Below are positions 1 to 12,925 of a stretch of DNA of 64,000 nucleotides, piece after piece (position 1 is the stretch's first letter; every line of letters starts with the position of its first letter). A program made the position numbers and the translations under genes. Source of the stretch: Hermetia illucens (taxonomy: Eukaryota > Arthropoda > Insecta > Diptera > Stratiomyidae). Where the stretch lies: positions 48,729,467-48,793,466 of the forward strand of contig NC_051853.1 of assembly GCF_905115235.1 (NCBI RefSeq). The letters run 5' to 3'. The notes beneath the pieces were generated by a model. That model saw only the letters and a program-made list of their open reading frames with translations, made no database searches and was not told the origin of the DNA.

Positions 1-1050
1 GAATCGTTCTACTTTTTCGATGCTAATATTATTCTCTACTCAGCCATAAATACGTTATTATCTAACTTCATTTTCGACACCCTAAATATTCCACTCAATA
101 TGCTTACAACTGCAATACCCACTATCGGATTCGCTTTCTCCGTACTATCAACTGAAACTATGGTTTTATATCATATCACCTGGCACCTTATGACGACCTT
201 ATCAGAAAGAGGACCTTCACGCACGACCGCTTGGCGACGACTAAGGATTCCGCCAACAGTTCCTCTGGTGATACCGGAAAACGAAGCTCCATTTCTATTA
301 TGGAAATTCTGTTAGTTTTTTGGAATTCTCTGGGGAGCGACGATCAAATCAAATTTTATTTGGAGCTTTCACGGCTTTTAACAACAATTTTATTTCCTTA
401 GTGAATCGAATTGAAACAGTGGATATTAGCAACTATATAATTCCTGATTCCCCAGGCAGCGATTCCAACGCTTGCGCATTGAGTGAAAGTTCAATTCGCT
501 GCACACATGTTGCTTCCCGGTGTTTTCTTTCGGTTTTCTTTTAATTTTTCAAAGAAAAAATGCCACCACTCATGCACTTTATCAAGTACAAAAATGGAAG
601 TTTACTCAAGCGATTGATTTGATTTTCTTCTTGATCCTTTCTAGAACGAAACTTACGGTACCTTCAGGACACTCTTTTGGTAAACTTGCATTTTCTGGCA
701 AACAGTCATTACTCCTGCTTTGAAAATAACTGCGGCGAAATAAACGCAACAACTTAATACGTCCTGAAACAGAAGCTTTTCCTTGGAAGGTTAAGGACTT
801 CTTTTACATGACCAAGGGTCAAACTATATGAACAGATACCAACCTAATTATTTCGATTACCGTTGCCTTCCAGTCAATCCGATCGAAATTGGCTGGTACC
901 TAAGAAATCCCAAGACTTCACTTTATCCTTTATCCTAAGCATTTTCATACATTTACTGGTTTTCGTGGATGAGAGTTTTCGCTTTCTGTTTAATAGTTTA
1001 AAAAGTCGGGAAACCAGAAGCTTGCCGTTTTAGGTGTTGAAGGTTTTGTG
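1..1050. other. AT-rich sequence, nothing recognised
   Basis: Only short open frames without family resemblance or codon structure on either strand. No RNA gene, repeat or transposon motif was recognised here. Confidence 0.5.
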
Positions 1051-1059
1051 TTTCCTTAT

Positions 1060-1152
1060 GTGAGAAGCGTAACGCAGTTCTTCATTGCCTGATAGCATTG
1101 ACTCGGGATATTTAAATCGCTCAGCTCTGTCAGCTACAGTGACCTGACCCAG
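1060..1152 (-). mobile_element. LINE family A (RTE-like) scrap, inverted
   Basis: Read on the minus strand, this piece matches the part of family A that encodes the segment 'RFKYLGSTLSANEELRY' in the better copy at 12,080-12,780. It lies head-to-head with the plus-strand family A piece that follows and covers the same part of the element, so the two form an inverted repeat. A twin-priming insertion or two overlapping insertions would both explain it. Confidence 0.6.
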
Positions 1153-1620
1153 AAATCAGCGATTTAAATATCTCGGGTCAATGTTATCAGCCAATGGGGA
1201 GCTACGTTATCAAATTTCTTCACGCATTAACGCAAACTGAATGAAGTGGCGTTCCACAACTAGTGTTCTTTGTCCCTCTTAATGCTCTCTATGGTTCTAA
1301 TTGTTGTCCGACTATAAAAGACAATGAACGGCGTCTTAAGGTAACGGAGATGAAGATGATGCGTTGGACTAGTGGCGTGACATGTTTTGATCACATCCCA
1401 AATGAGGATATCCACGATCGATATTGGGTTGCAGCGAACGTGAGAAAACTGCAAGAGAGGCGTCTTCGATGGTATGGTCACGTAATTCGTGCTAACAAGA
1501 ATTCACTTGCCAAGATTGGTCTGAACATCGAAGTCGATGGTAAGCGACGAAAAGGCAGGTCGTAACAACGGTGGCTTGATATGCTGGATGGGGATTTAAA
1601 AGCCTCACGATTATATCCAG
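1153..1620 (+). mobile_element. LINE family A (RTE-like) 3' RT fragment
   Basis: The plus strand encodes the C-terminal part of an RTE-like endonuclease/reverse-transcriptase protein, with 'MRWTSGVTCFDHI', 'RRLRWYGHVIRANKNSLAK' and 'IGLNIEVDGKRRKGRS' in order. The same blocks occur at 12.5-12.8 kb, at 29.1-29.3 kb and at 49.1-49.3 kb. The copy is 5'-truncated and its reading frame is interrupted by stops. It is an old, non-coding LINE remnant. Confidence 0.8.
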
Positions 1621-1815
1621 TTCAGGCACTTCTTCTTTTTCTTCAGCCTTTGTCCCCTTCACAAGCGGGGTCGGCTCGCTGTGATCGGTTTCGCCATTTG
1701 GCTCTGTGTCCAGATCAGGCATTTGATGAAACAATATAGCGAAACCGATCACGACAAGCGGACCTCGTTTGTAAACCGGACAAGGACTGAAGAAAAAGTA
1801 GAAGATGTGAGGAGC
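1621..1815. mobile_element. Family A 3' ends, tail-to-tail
   Basis: Two copies of the family A 3' terminus face each other. One reads on the minus strand (1,621-1,715, with the tail GAAGAAAAAGAAGAAG) and one on the plus strand (1,716-1,815). Both contain the diagnostic block of the family, a GATCAGGCAT box followed by the segment encoding 'RADPACEQDK', seen at 12,825-12,925. The result is an imperfect palindrome of roughly 95-bp arms. Confidence 0.65.
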
Positions 1816-2009
1816 GATGAGTACATGATAGTTCCGTGTCACATAGCTAAAAATTCCATTGCCCTCTATTTGTTAGAAAGCGATTTAAATAAATCATGGA
1901 AAGCACTGTATTGATAATAGTCAACTTCATACGCTTCACCCTCAATGATAGTCAACCTCATACGCTACACACTCACATGTGACACACAAAAGAGGGGAGA
2001 AGTAGATTC

Positions 2010-2530
2010 TTCATGAATGGAATTTTAATATTTCACTCGAATGTCAACTATTCTCGTTAATTATGACGTCAGCATCTTGGATGTATGGCTTAGGATGCGG
2101 TAAATACGCACGAAATTGATAAGTTTGAAGTGCTATAACTTTGACGATTTCCATGAAATTTGACGCGTGTATATAAAATATTATCCTCTATGCTGGTCCG
2201 AAATTTGGTAGTCCTAGGATAAACTTAAGGGGTTTTTTAGTCAATTTCTAAATGTTGGTAATATACTATTAATAAGCTTATTTGAGCAAATATCAGAATG
2301 GGACATATTTTGAGAATTTCATTTAAGCACACCTTCCTGATTTTTTCCGGATTTTTGGTCGGTGGTTTCCGAAAATGAATCGCACTTTAAATGTGTACAT
2401 TTGGACTCCTTACTCGCACGCTTTTCTATACACGTCAATATCAGATTCGAAAAATACAAATTGAGACCATTCATTTGATACCTTGAGACCCCATTTTCTT
2501 TTACACGAAGCCTTACAAACGATGCCAGGG
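2010..2530 (+). repeat. Unclassified repeat family U, copy 1
   Basis: This stretch shares ordered blocks with 51.1-52.5 kb and 53.7-53.9 kb: a start block around TTAATATTTC, a middle block around 'CTATAACTTTG', then 'CTATGCTGGT', an 'AACTTAAGGGG' block, a 'GGATTTTTGGTCGG' block and a 'CATTTGATACC' block. No coding capacity was found. Its order of blocks identifies it as a diverged copy of one dispersed family whose class is unknown. Confidence 0.55.
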
Positions 2531-2979
2531 CCTAGTATTAACACTTGGCTGAATGGGTGGGTAGATAGGAATACTTTGTACAGAACTGGATTATGTTGCC
2601 CCATGTTGCAGTCTTTTGGCCTCTTGCAAGCCTACCAACGTTCATTTATGTGAAAATCTCTGTGCCAGTCACGGGGGTCTTTAATCTCCTCATTCAATAG
2701 GTGCATCTAATCTAGACCTCTTTCAGGTTTTGTGGCTCCTTAGGTAGTCTATTTTCACCGTGAAATCAGAGTTAGTCAAATGTTCAAATGTTTCTGTGGA
2801 TAGTAGAAAGAGAATACTTTACTACCAGTGACTTTCAGTTTGCTTAGTTTCAGGATTTCAACTGTTTTAGTCCGTCACCTATCCTGCAGTATTAATTTGC
2901 TACACCCATAGCCCACCGATGTCTACCATTAATTGACAAATTGCATAAGTTTCCAGTTTCGCGCGGTCCTGACAACCAC

Positions 2980-5900
2980 AGTTTTGCTGATTCTATTATT
3001 ATTATTCTGTTAAAAGGAAGTCACACCTCGTCCTTAAAGAACTATTGTGCCCTTTTTACTGGTTATAGCGCACCTATTAATCATAGTATCTCAAGCAAGC
3101 TTTTAACCATCAGGAACTTTGGTATGTTCCCAACTTCCAGATCTTTCAACTTTGCATCCGGTATTAAGTGTTCTCCCAGATACCTCGACCTACTTTGCGC
3201 AAGTGCCAGACACTGTCCCAGAACGCGTATAAAAGTTTCATCACACTCTGCACAGAACCTGCAAGCAGTGTCCGTAGATAACCCTAGCTTCTCTAGGTGA
3301 TAGTTTAGCCGACAGTGACCAGTGAGAATTCCCACTATGATTCGGAGGTTCTTCTAGGTGAGGTTTAAACAATCATTTGTGCGCTTGTTTTCGTATCCCC
3401 CAATACGTATCATGGACTACTCCCTTCCTAACAGACCCGCCCAGTATAGTTCCTTCCCTCTTCACTTTTTAATGTGATAGCCATGAAACATTTCCGATTC
3501 CAAAGAAGAGTTTTGACCCATGTTTAGAATTCACCTGGTTGGACCTAGGTGCCTTGATCGCTGCTTAGCTGTCGGTGAAAATACCAATGTCCTGCCCCCG
3601 AAGTTCCTTTGGAGATTAAAAGAGGCACATCTGTCTATGACGTATATTTCCGCCTGGAATATGTTACAATGCCCACCCATTGGCTCCAAGTACATTTTCC
3701 TTGAACCAATGACCCCGGCACCCGCTTCCGACGCTGTGAGGGATCCGTCTGTGCTGGTTTGCTGGTTTAAGGCGTATATCACATCCACGCTCTCCCAGTT
3801 TACCTTGTTACACCAACGTGTTTCAAATTCCTTATCATGTTAGAAAGAATATCAATCATCCTCCGATTTAGGCCTCTCTCCGCCTCAGTGATACTCCCGG
3901 TCATCTTGAATATTACCCTCCTTTCATGCATCTGTATGTGCAGATGGAGAGGGGTTTCTCCCAGAAGGACCTTCAGGGCGTTAGACATGCCCTCATTGTC
4001 CCACCGATACACACGGAAGCCAGTCTTTGGAGTTTGTGTAACTCCCTGGCTTGTGTACTGAGGTTAGTTCTTTCTGCCCAGATTACCGCCCCATAGATAA
4101 TCATTGACCTTAATATTGCAGTATATATCCACCGTAGTACCTTCGGGCTGCAACCCCATTTTTTCCTGCTATGCAACTACAAGTCATCAGAGCCCTTGTA
4201 GATTTCCGACAAGTATTTCCGACATGCGTCTTCCAGAGTAATTTTTGGTCTAACGTAATTTCCAAATATTTGACCTCTGTTTCTCGTTTCACCTCCTTAT
4301 CATGTAATCTTATGGCTCTCAAGTAATCAAGCTTACGTTTCCTAGTGAATGGTACTATGGTGGTCTTGGCCGGATTGATACGCAGTCCCACCTTTCTGCA
4401 CCAAGCACTAGTAACCCTTAGTCCAGTTTGGATTCTATCACATAGGGTATCCTCTTATTTGCCCCTATAGATTAAAACAATGTCGTCCGCGTAATCCTGA
4501 ATCTGTATTCTAGTATTTGCTAGCACGACCAGGAGTTCATCCACTACCATACTCCACATAAGCGGCGAACGTACTCCATCCTGTGGTCAGCCTTGAGTAC
4601 TATTCATGACAATAGAATTTGTACCTGTCGGTACTTCTATTTGTCTACTCTCTAGCATTTTACCCCTCCAGAAAGCCAGGATGTTTCCCACTCCCTTGCG
4701 GCTTGTATCTCTGTGTACGATGTGTTGTCGAATGCTCCTTCGATATCCAAAAACGCACTCAGCGCTATTTTTTTGTTTCTGTTGCATCCCGTAGTACATC
4801 CGTCAGGTGATACAGAGCGGTTTCAGTTGACCGTCCTGCCCAGTAAGCGTGTTGACACTGATGTAGGGGATTACGCTTTAGAACGTTAGTTCTAATATAG
4901 TTGTCTACGACCTTCTCCACCGTTTTTAGTTCGAACGATGTTAGGCAAATTGGTCTGAAAGATTTAGCGTGAAAAGGATCGTTTTTACCCACTTTCGAAA
5001 TAAAGACCACTTTTGCTCGCCCCCATGCCATTAGTATATATCCCAGCACTATGCTGCCCCTTACCACCATCAAAAGCAATTCAAAGATGATTTTAAGGCC
5101 TCTCTGGATTAGTGCTGAGAAAATACCATCTACTCTGGGTCGCCTCAGTGGTTTAAAAGTTCCCACTGCCCAACTTACCCTAGCTTTTGACCTCTTTTGC
5201 TAGTTTCCGGTTCTCCTTTCTTCCCCTTTTAGTCGTTGTTGGGGTATCAGGCAGAATGTTATCGTCTGCTGTCGTGAGGTAGCACCCCGGGAAATGAGTT
5301 CTGAGAAGCAAATGTACTCTGTCTTCCTCAATCTCGGTAAATTACCCATCTTCCTTTTTCAATCAGACCGAAGATATTACCCCGTCTTTGGTTACAGCTT
5401 TGTAAAGCCTGGTTGCATTTGTGGTTTGTTTGATCCCTTCACAGAATTCCCTAATGCTGCTCCATGTTGCTTCTCTGATCGCGTCCAGTCCCCGGTTTAT
5501 TTTGCCCAATTAAAGATTTTCCGTACTTCTGTTCTCATTCTGGCCAGGTTACTATTCCACTATGGTACATCCCTTGATCACTTAACTGTCTTAGCCGGAC
5601 AGCATCAATGACGACTGTGTTTAGGTTTTTCACCAGTATTTCTAGTTCCAGTTTGCTCCTGATGTCTCCGGCCCCTTGAAGGTGAGCCGTGTTGTTGCTC
5701 AAGTGCGTGGCATAGGAATCCCAATTCGTTCTCCTGGGATTCCTTATTATTCTTTTTATGTCTGAGTTGCCTTCAATGTCGAATCTGATTATTCAATGAT
5801 CAGACGTGAAGGGCTCATCACACACCCCAATTCCTCACCAACCAGTTCATTAGGGAATTTGCTAGAAATATGCCTAGTAGCTCTTCTCTAGTGCTGGTCA

Positions 5901-6480
5901 CAAATGTTGGAGTGTTCCCAATGTTATATATTTCTAACTTATTGCTAAGAATAAATTCAAGAAGGCACTCACCCTTTCGATTGGTGTTGCTGCTTCCCCA
6001 GACTTTGTGATGGGCGTTAGCAGCGCTGCCGAGGAGAAGTGGTAACGTAATCTTTCTCGTAGTACTTCACCAGTTTAGCGACTTGCTCCGGCGCGTCGCT
6101 GTCCACCCTAAGCCCTAGAAGTTTTAGGTCTAGGTCGTCCAACTTCTGCTCTTCACTGGGCAATATCCAATACTTCCCTGACTGATCCAGTCCTTTCCGC
6201 CTCTATGGTTTTCGAGAGTTCTTCGGGGGCCTCGGTATGCTTTTCACCTGGTGTCTCCTCCGAGATGTCTTTCCTCGACTTTTCCATATACACGTGCACA
6301 GGTATGCTACCAAATCGATAGTTGATATGGCAACTCCGACCCCTGATTACCTTCCCTTGCCCTCAACCTTCCTCCTCATGTTGAGCAATTAGGAGGTCCT
6401 TGAGGTCTTCCGTCTCCATTGTTGCGGCTTACGGTAGAAAAAAAGATAGGTTGGCCCCGAGGAGCTTTAGAAGTCTTTCT
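2980..6480 (-). mobile_element. Degraded I/LOA-like LINE (family D1), nearly full ORF2
   Basis: On the minus strand the domains of an I/LOA-type non-LTR retrotransposon appear in the right order. The endonuclease stretch 'ANAHHKVWGSSNTNRKGE' lies near 5,950-6,040. The RT fingers include 'FRPICLTSF' and 'QHAYWAGRSTETAL' (4,765-5,166), and the RT catalytic YADD lies at about 4,482-4,493. An RNase H piece has 'FQAE' (3,531-3,788), and a C-terminal segment has 'TGHCRLNYHLEKLGLSTD' and a Cys-rich knuckle (3,081-3,335). Several frame changes and stops separate the pieces, so it is not active. The catalytic YADD and the endonuclease 'DANAHH'-like site are still legible. The clade (LOA versus another RNase-H-bearing I-group clade) is inferred from domain content. 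Confidence 0.8.
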
Positions 6481-6540
6481 CGTGTTCCCATTCTAATTTA
6501 GATCTGATCTGGTTTCAGATAATAGCAATAATATCGGCAA

Positions 6541-6915
6541 GGGATGTCGCACTGCATCCTAAAAGAACTATTGTGCCCTTTTACTGAAGAGAGAAGCTTT
6601 ATTATGCTCCCTACTTACAAGTATTTCAACTTGACATCTGATGCTAAGTATTCTACCAGGTACCTATTATGCACGAGTGCCGAATGCTGTGTGGTGGCTT
6701 GATTAATCTGCTCACAAAATCTGTCAGTAGATATCCCTAACTTCCCCAAGTGATAGTTTACCCTGCAGTGGCCAGTGAGCATTCCCACTCTGATCTAGGG
6801 GCTCTTCTTAATGAAGTTCAAACAATCTTTTGAGCCCCTGGATTCGTATCCCGCCATGAGCCCCTGGATTGTTTCATTCCTGGTGAGTTCGTCCGGTAAG
6901 TTTCCCTCAGCCGTT
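6541..6915 (-). mobile_element. Family D1 3' fragment
   Basis: This is a second, shorter copy of the D1 3' end in the same orientation as its neighbour. It carries the 'GHCR.NYHL.KLG.STD' stretch and the 3' flank beginning with 'AAAGAACTATTGTGCCC', which also occurs at about 3,036. It sits immediately 5' of the larger D1 element. Confidence 0.7.
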
Positions 6916-7189
6916 CCCCTTCATCGTCGTTACCGAAAGTAACGACAAATGGTAATCGCTCCATTTATATATAATCGCAAAACATGTCGTGAGTACAAAT
7001 TATGTTGAAGTGAAATCCGTCGTAAGTTCATACCTAAACCAGGCCGAAGTGAATTTTTTGTTAAGGATGCTAGGACTCCTGTGTCCGCAGCCACTTAATC
7101 CACATTTCGCCCTGGGACCTATATTACTCTTTCACCACCATCATTACGCCTACATACTGGGGAATGTATTATCTGTGTCCCAACTTTGA

Positions 7190-7480
7190 CGTACTCTCCC
7201 TTTGCTTTGTGATAAGCATCACTTTCGTCTTATGTTATGCGGGCGATAGGCCTGCATTCGCCAGCCAAGACTTAATGTCGTAGACTGTTTCATTGGCGTA
7301 AATCTCAACTTCATCGAGGAGGCGTGCAACAACCGTCAGCCCAATGTCGTCGGCAAAGCCGATGATGGCTCCGCTGTCAGCACTCTGATATACGTAATTA
7401 TCCAGAAGAGTGGTCCAAAAACGCACCCTTGTGGAACTTCGCATGTTGTTTGGTATCATTTAACTCCTTCCCAAATTTCA
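7190..7480 (-). mobile_element. R1-like LINE (family E) RT fragment
   Basis: The minus strand encodes 'IIGFADDIGLTVVARLLDEV' and then 'KSWLANAGLSPA', the RT palm of an R1-type LINE with an intact FADD catalytic box. The same protein segment occurs at 52.94-53.14 kb, where the box is altered to FVGD. The fragment is truncated on both sides. Confidence 0.75.
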
Positions 7481-10230
7481 CGGTGTAGGTCTTCCTCCTT
7501 CGTCCAAAACAAATTCCACTGTGTACATTTTGTACTGTTCGCAGACAATAACGACCTTGATAGTAGAATTTGAGTGAAAGCTATGTTTCTATGATATATT
7601 TGATTTGTTTATTTAAATCCAATATTGATCCTGTTTCTCATGGCGGTGTTCAGAAAGTGAGAGGTGACTGCTCTACCTAACCCTCTAGCGATTAGCCAAC
7701 TTTTAGGGAGTAGATCACTTGTTAATTTCAGAAAAGTTTCTGGAAGTACATGCACCGCCAGAACCCTATAAAGATATAATCTTGGCATAGAAATATCGTA
7801 TCAAAAATATGTTCCCAGTTGCAATTCAAAAATCTCAATTTTCCCTCCAACAGATAAGAAAAACTTCTATTCTATTATAAAATAGGTCAACACCGTTTGG
7901 TAGATGATTTTCTTCCTTGTTAATATCTTCAATTATGAAACAGAAAATTAGATATCTTTGTTGAACGAAATTGAAATCTTTTGCGATTAACTTTCTGCAC
8001 AACAGCAGTGGGTCACATAATCACAACAAACTTGGAAGTATTCTGCACAATGCACGTCCATTAGCCATAAACTGTAAGAGAATATGTTTAATTAAGGAGA
8101 TTTGCTCGCACAGTATGTCATAATGGAAAGTGATATCATACAGACTTTCTCAAACGCTATACTCGCATCTTTTGTGTTTATTGCAGTTGACTTACAAGAG
8201 TAAATGCGGCAGCGACCTTGCTCAAGGGGTATTGTATAACACATTCTGCTGAGCACGTGGATGTAACCGTCAGTCACTAATTTTATGGACCGTGTTATCC
8301 AGCCCATATGGGCTACAGTTCCATGGAGATCTCAATACAATAGAAAAGGTACCTTTAATTGAGACTAAAAAGCGGTCATCCTAGGCTAATGAAATCGCTG
8401 TTTCTATATCGAAAAAATTAATATTGGATTTTGTTTGGTTCTTTATGAAAATGAGGGCTCATCCATTCATTGATCCCCGGAAAGAGTAAGCCCTTTTCTT
8501 TCAATAGTAATAGTATGGCCCAATTACTCTCTATTCTTGGATATTATTCCAAAATGTTTCTAAGTAAAACTTTAATTTTGGAAAAGTTAGGTTCCTTAGT
8601 TTCAAGTACTTTATCAGGAATGATCCTTCAAAGCAATCATCAAAACCAGTATATCGGTCCCTTATACGTCATTTACCAAAGTTCTAGTATCTCAGAGCTG
8701 ACGCATTTGAAACTTTCACCAGGCCTGGTTCTCGTTGAAATATGGGGAGCCATAAACGGCTATGCAATGATTGTTGTTATGACAGATGCTGCAAGGTTCT
8801 CGCAGCCATGTGCTCGAAACCACGTGGGCGCCCACCAATGCACTGCATTACATACACGGCACTATACCAGTCCGCGAAATTTTGCTCGCGCAACTCCCGT
8901 CGCAGTCTAAAGTATGCAAGACTTTTCCGTCTCCATAAAATTTCATAGAAAGTGCTAGGAGTTGAATATGTGTATAGTCTTCTTTTTTTCAAAATTAAAT
9001 ATTCAAATGGAAAATTGTATAATTACGAATTCAGTTAGAGAATGAAGGAGCTAGAAATTTGAGGTTAAAGGAATCAGAAAAATGCTTCGCTTTAATGAGG
9101 AAAAAGAAGACAACTAGATGTCTTTTTAAGGGTGGCAAACAACCAAGGGGGGAGGAGAAACCGAAAACCCCTGTGAGCGATTGGATGGACGATCACTACA
9201 AGACAGCTGTGATTTCGATACCGGCTCGAGAAAACACAATTGAATTCCAAGATGTTGATTAATTCTTCGGGATAATACAAGGGGATCTGTCCATTGTCGT
9301 GACATGTCGGCAGTCTTTTGAACAACATGTAAGGTTCGTTTCCTGATTTCAAGATATAGAATTCAACGCATCTTCAAACCGATGCCCTACCTCTCCGCAA
9401 TTCCGGTATCCATTCCACCATCGTACATATTGTTGTTCGTATCTATGTTTAAGATGCAAAAAGGGCTACTATTGTCCTATAAGATTTAAATGACTTTTTT
9501 CAACTAAGGCCGGTACAAATTAAATTTTGGATTTTCAGCAAATCATCGGAACGTGACGAGACGTCACGAAACCAAGTTTATAATAAAAATTGCGATAAAA
9601 ATTAAGAGCTCCACATTTTCTCGATACTTCCTCTAAGAAATTCTCCTATAATTGACAAACGGTAGTTCCTTATATTACGAGAAAAGGCTAGAGTTTTGCA
9701 AGCAGCGGCTCATAGCCCTCTGAAGCTGGAAAAAGAATGATACTAAGGACAAAATGCATCATGGATTTCGACACCTTTTTCAATTTTTTAAATTAGTTAT
9801 TCCTACGAGGTTAACTCCGAAAAAACTCGCATGGTCTAACAGGCCACCTCCGCATATTTTAAGCCATTACACTATGCTGTTTCAGTAAAAACATTGTCGA
9901 GTTTACAAGAAAACTATCAAAAGAGAGATTCATTGTCAGTTTGTTTTGCCAAAGAAGTCAAACAGCGCTGACAGCAAACCCAGAACGACGCACTCTTGCA
10001 GCGACAGGTCTGACGAAAGGGGTGGAAAAGGGGATTACCCCCGTCCTCCAACTTTCCTCGGGGGCCCAAAAAAGAAATTTGTAGGTGGGCTTTCATAGTT
10101 TTTACCCTAGGCCCGTATAATTTTCACCCTGGGACGGGGGATTTCCTCACAACCTGCACTCCTGGCCGAATTTTCTCCCCATATGTACTAGCTATACGGC
10201 TCGCTGGCATTCTAGAAAAAAAATCCGAAA
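7481..10230. other. AT-rich sequence, no assigned gene
   Basis: No family could be recognised on either strand. Two patches stand out. The segment 8,740-8,940 is less AT-rich than its surroundings and is open in three frames. The segment 9,060-9,260 has a 67-codon plus-strand frame that is opposed by an 86-codon minus-strand frame. Neither has a recognisable motif or convincing splice sites. Confidence 0.4.
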
Positions 10231-10239
10231 TCAAGGTCG

Positions 10240-12046
10240 GTGCCACCGTCAGCACAAAGAACGCTTTCTAGATATACAAATCGATCAACGCCTTCGATGC
10301 CCTGCTCATTAATGTAGATAGGAAGACCACGACAATCCGTCAGACAAAACCAATGTTCCCCGTTTTGTTCGTATTTATTCTCAGTTTAACTTTAATTGCC
10401 TCTCATTGAAAATTCAGAGCCGTTTGGCCGAAGTCCCAGTGAGATCATTCTCTGGTGAAGGCAGCATGAAGAATATCACGGGTAACAAGAAGGAATAGTA
10501 CCAGATGTCAGTCAGATGTCGCTTTGAGCCTCGAATTCATTATAAATTTCACCTCGATGCGACGCCCCTGGCCCCTCAAGGGGGGAAATCAGTGCGAGTA
10601 CACACGATTTCAAATTGTTTTGCCCTTGAGTATGAGCGAGATGTAACGAAAATCCGATCAGCTGTGTTTGACATACCGCCCGGACTTGCCAATGTATTGG
10701 TGAGATCGGCAAGTTTTTGCTTATGTATAAGTGAATATGTGAAACAACTTTTTGTTATATGGGTGAGCACGTCGTATTACCAGAATAGCAAAAGCTCGCC
10801 GATCTCTCTCTTACCAATACGATTTGACGAAGATTATGCCTTTTCTTTGTTTAGCGTCTCTGATGTGTATAGATAAGCTTCTGCAAGCACATTGGCAAGT
10901 GGGGTCATTTTAGTAAGGGTACTGCCTATAGTAGATCTACTGTGATTGGCACCATAATATATCGCTCTGGTAATAGCTATTAGCTTCTCTCAAAATATCA
11001 CTCTTGCATACAACACTCCAGATGCACTGTTCACATTGTCGAAAGCCTTCTCGAAATCGATGAAGAGCGAAGATTTAAACCCCGCACACTGTTCCAAAAT
11101 GATCCGCAGGGTGTTGATGTGGTCAATGCAGGAGTATCCAGACCGGAAATTAGCCTGTTCTCTTACGATTAATATAGAGATAATTTTAGCTGTTATCTTA
11201 ACGATCTTTACGGCGACAATTATGGCACTGAAGACGGAACCTTCGGGTAAGTGGAAGAAGCAGCTCTGTAGATCCAATCAGAAATAAACAGTTCCCCAAG
11301 GAGACCGTCAAGCTCATCGATCTTGCCTCGCTTCAGAGCGTTGATAGCAAAGATTATTTCCCCTTTGTTTGGAGGAATAGTCCGTATTCGGATGTTACTA
11401 TTTCATTAACAAGAGGCGGAGCTTCGGCAGATGTTATACGCTTGAGAAATTTTTCTCCACTACTTAAGCTAGTTGTCGTTGTAGATGAGAAGTCTATCGT
11501 TAACGTCCGCCCCAATTCCCTTCACAGGACCATGGGGAGGCCTCGTTCGCTAGCTAGCTGCTCATTGGTGATGCGGTATAAGATAGCCAAATCGTAGTTA
11601 GTTGCGGCAGCTTCTGCTTCCCTGACTAGCGCAATAATGAACTCCCTTTTGTCGCGCCGCAAACTATTCGCTTTCCGAAATTTTTCATGATATCGGAAGC
11701 GTATTATGTTCTTTCCCACTCGTAGTGATAATACGAGCCTTTAGTTCCTTACGCTCTTCCAGATTTTATGGCGCACCTTCACGGCGTGACCACAAACTCA
11801 TCTGCATCGAAGAGAAGAACAGTTTTAATGGCAGCCCAGTGCTTATAAATATTCTCCAGCAAGCTATTCGAGATTTCTCACGATCGCCAAGCCGCGTTGA
11901 GCTTCATGGCTCGGAGCTCCCCAACCCTGCGAGAAAATGCGGACGCGATACGTAAACGAAGGAAGGCAATAATCAAGAGATGGTTTCGATAAAGGCGATG
12001 TCAGCGCCTTTTCTATGCACGTACAGAAAACATCACCTAAATCTAC
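10240..12046 (-). mobile_element. RTE-like LINE (family C), RT half
   Basis: On the minus strand the RT section reads 'REQANFRSGYSCIDHINTLR', then 'IILEQCAGFKSSLFIDFEKA' with the RT box FDNVN (10,990-11,277). Further 5' come 'RDKREFIIALVREAEAAATN' and 'NEQLASERGLP' (11,522-11,719). A block at 12,000-12,046 continues the endonuclease-RT linker. The element is interrupted by a family A insertion at 12,047-12,925 and resumes at 12,926. A stretch of unrelated sequence at about 10,505-10,870 also lies within the RT part. The whole element is heavily broken. Confidence 0.7.
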
Positions 12047-12925
12047 TGCACCCTCTCACCACTCCTGTTTGTTCTTGTTATGGACACCGTCACACGGGAT
12101 ATCCAACGTCCAGCGCCCTACACACTGCTTTATGCAGATGATGTTTTCCTAGCATCTGATAGCAAAAATGATTTCGAGCAACTTGTCCAAAAATGGAATG
12201 ATCGCCTCATGCAACACGGTCTCAGATTGAATTTAAACAAAACTGAATTTTTGACGACCGATCCCCATGAAACAGGCACAATCACTGTCAGCATCAGTGA
12301 TCTGCCCAGAACTGAGCGATTTAAATACCTCGGGTCAACGCTATCAGCCAATGAAGAATTGCGTTATGAAATTGCTTCACGCATTAACGCAACCTGGATG
12401 AAGTGGCGTTCCACAACTGGTGTTCTTTGTGATCAACGTATCAACGAACGTCTCAAATCTAAAATTTACCGCAATATCGTCCGTCCAGTCGCTCTCTATG
12501 GTTCTGAGTGTTGGCCGACTATAAGAGACAATGAACGTCGTCTTGCGGTAATGGAGACGAAGATGCTACGTTGGACTAGTGGCGTCACACGTTTAGATCA
12601 CATCCGAAATGAGGATATCCGCGATTGTTATGGGGTTGCACCGATCGTGGAAAAGTTGCGAGGGAGGCGTCTTCGATGGTATGGTTACGCAATTCGTGCA
12701 AACGAGAATTCACTTGCCAAGATTGGTCTGAACATCGAAGTCGATGGTAAACGACCAAAAGGCAGACCTAAACAACGGTGACTTGATACGCTGGATGAGG
12801 ATTTGAAAGCCTCGAGATTGCACCCAGATCAGGCATCCGATAGAGCCAAATGGCAAAGCCTATCACGACGAGCCGACCCCGCTTGTGAACAGGACAAAAG
12901 CTGAAGAATAGGAAAAAGAAGAAGA
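12047..12925 (+). mobile_element. LINE family A (RTE-like), best copy, nested in family C
   Basis: A 233-codon open frame at 12,080-12,781 encodes the C-terminal half of an RTE-like reverse transcriptase. It starts with the catalytic 'LLYADDVFLAS' (residues about 17-27), followed by 'LNLNKTEFLTTDP', 'RFKYLGSTLSANEELRYEI', 'YRNIVRPVALYGSECWPTIR' and 'RRLRWYGYAIRANENSLAK'. The 3' end runs through 'RADPACEQDKS' to a GAAGAAAAAG-type A/G-rich tail near 12,925. The copy is 5'-truncated within the RT and carries one stop after 'PKQR'. The flanking family C sequence continues with little or no loss on both sides, so this is a nested insertion. Confidence 0.85.

Noticed and set aside
10505-10876. 123-codon plus-strand frame as a host gene
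   Set aside because: It is embedded in a broken LINE, is opposed by two minus-strand frames, and has no recognisable motif.
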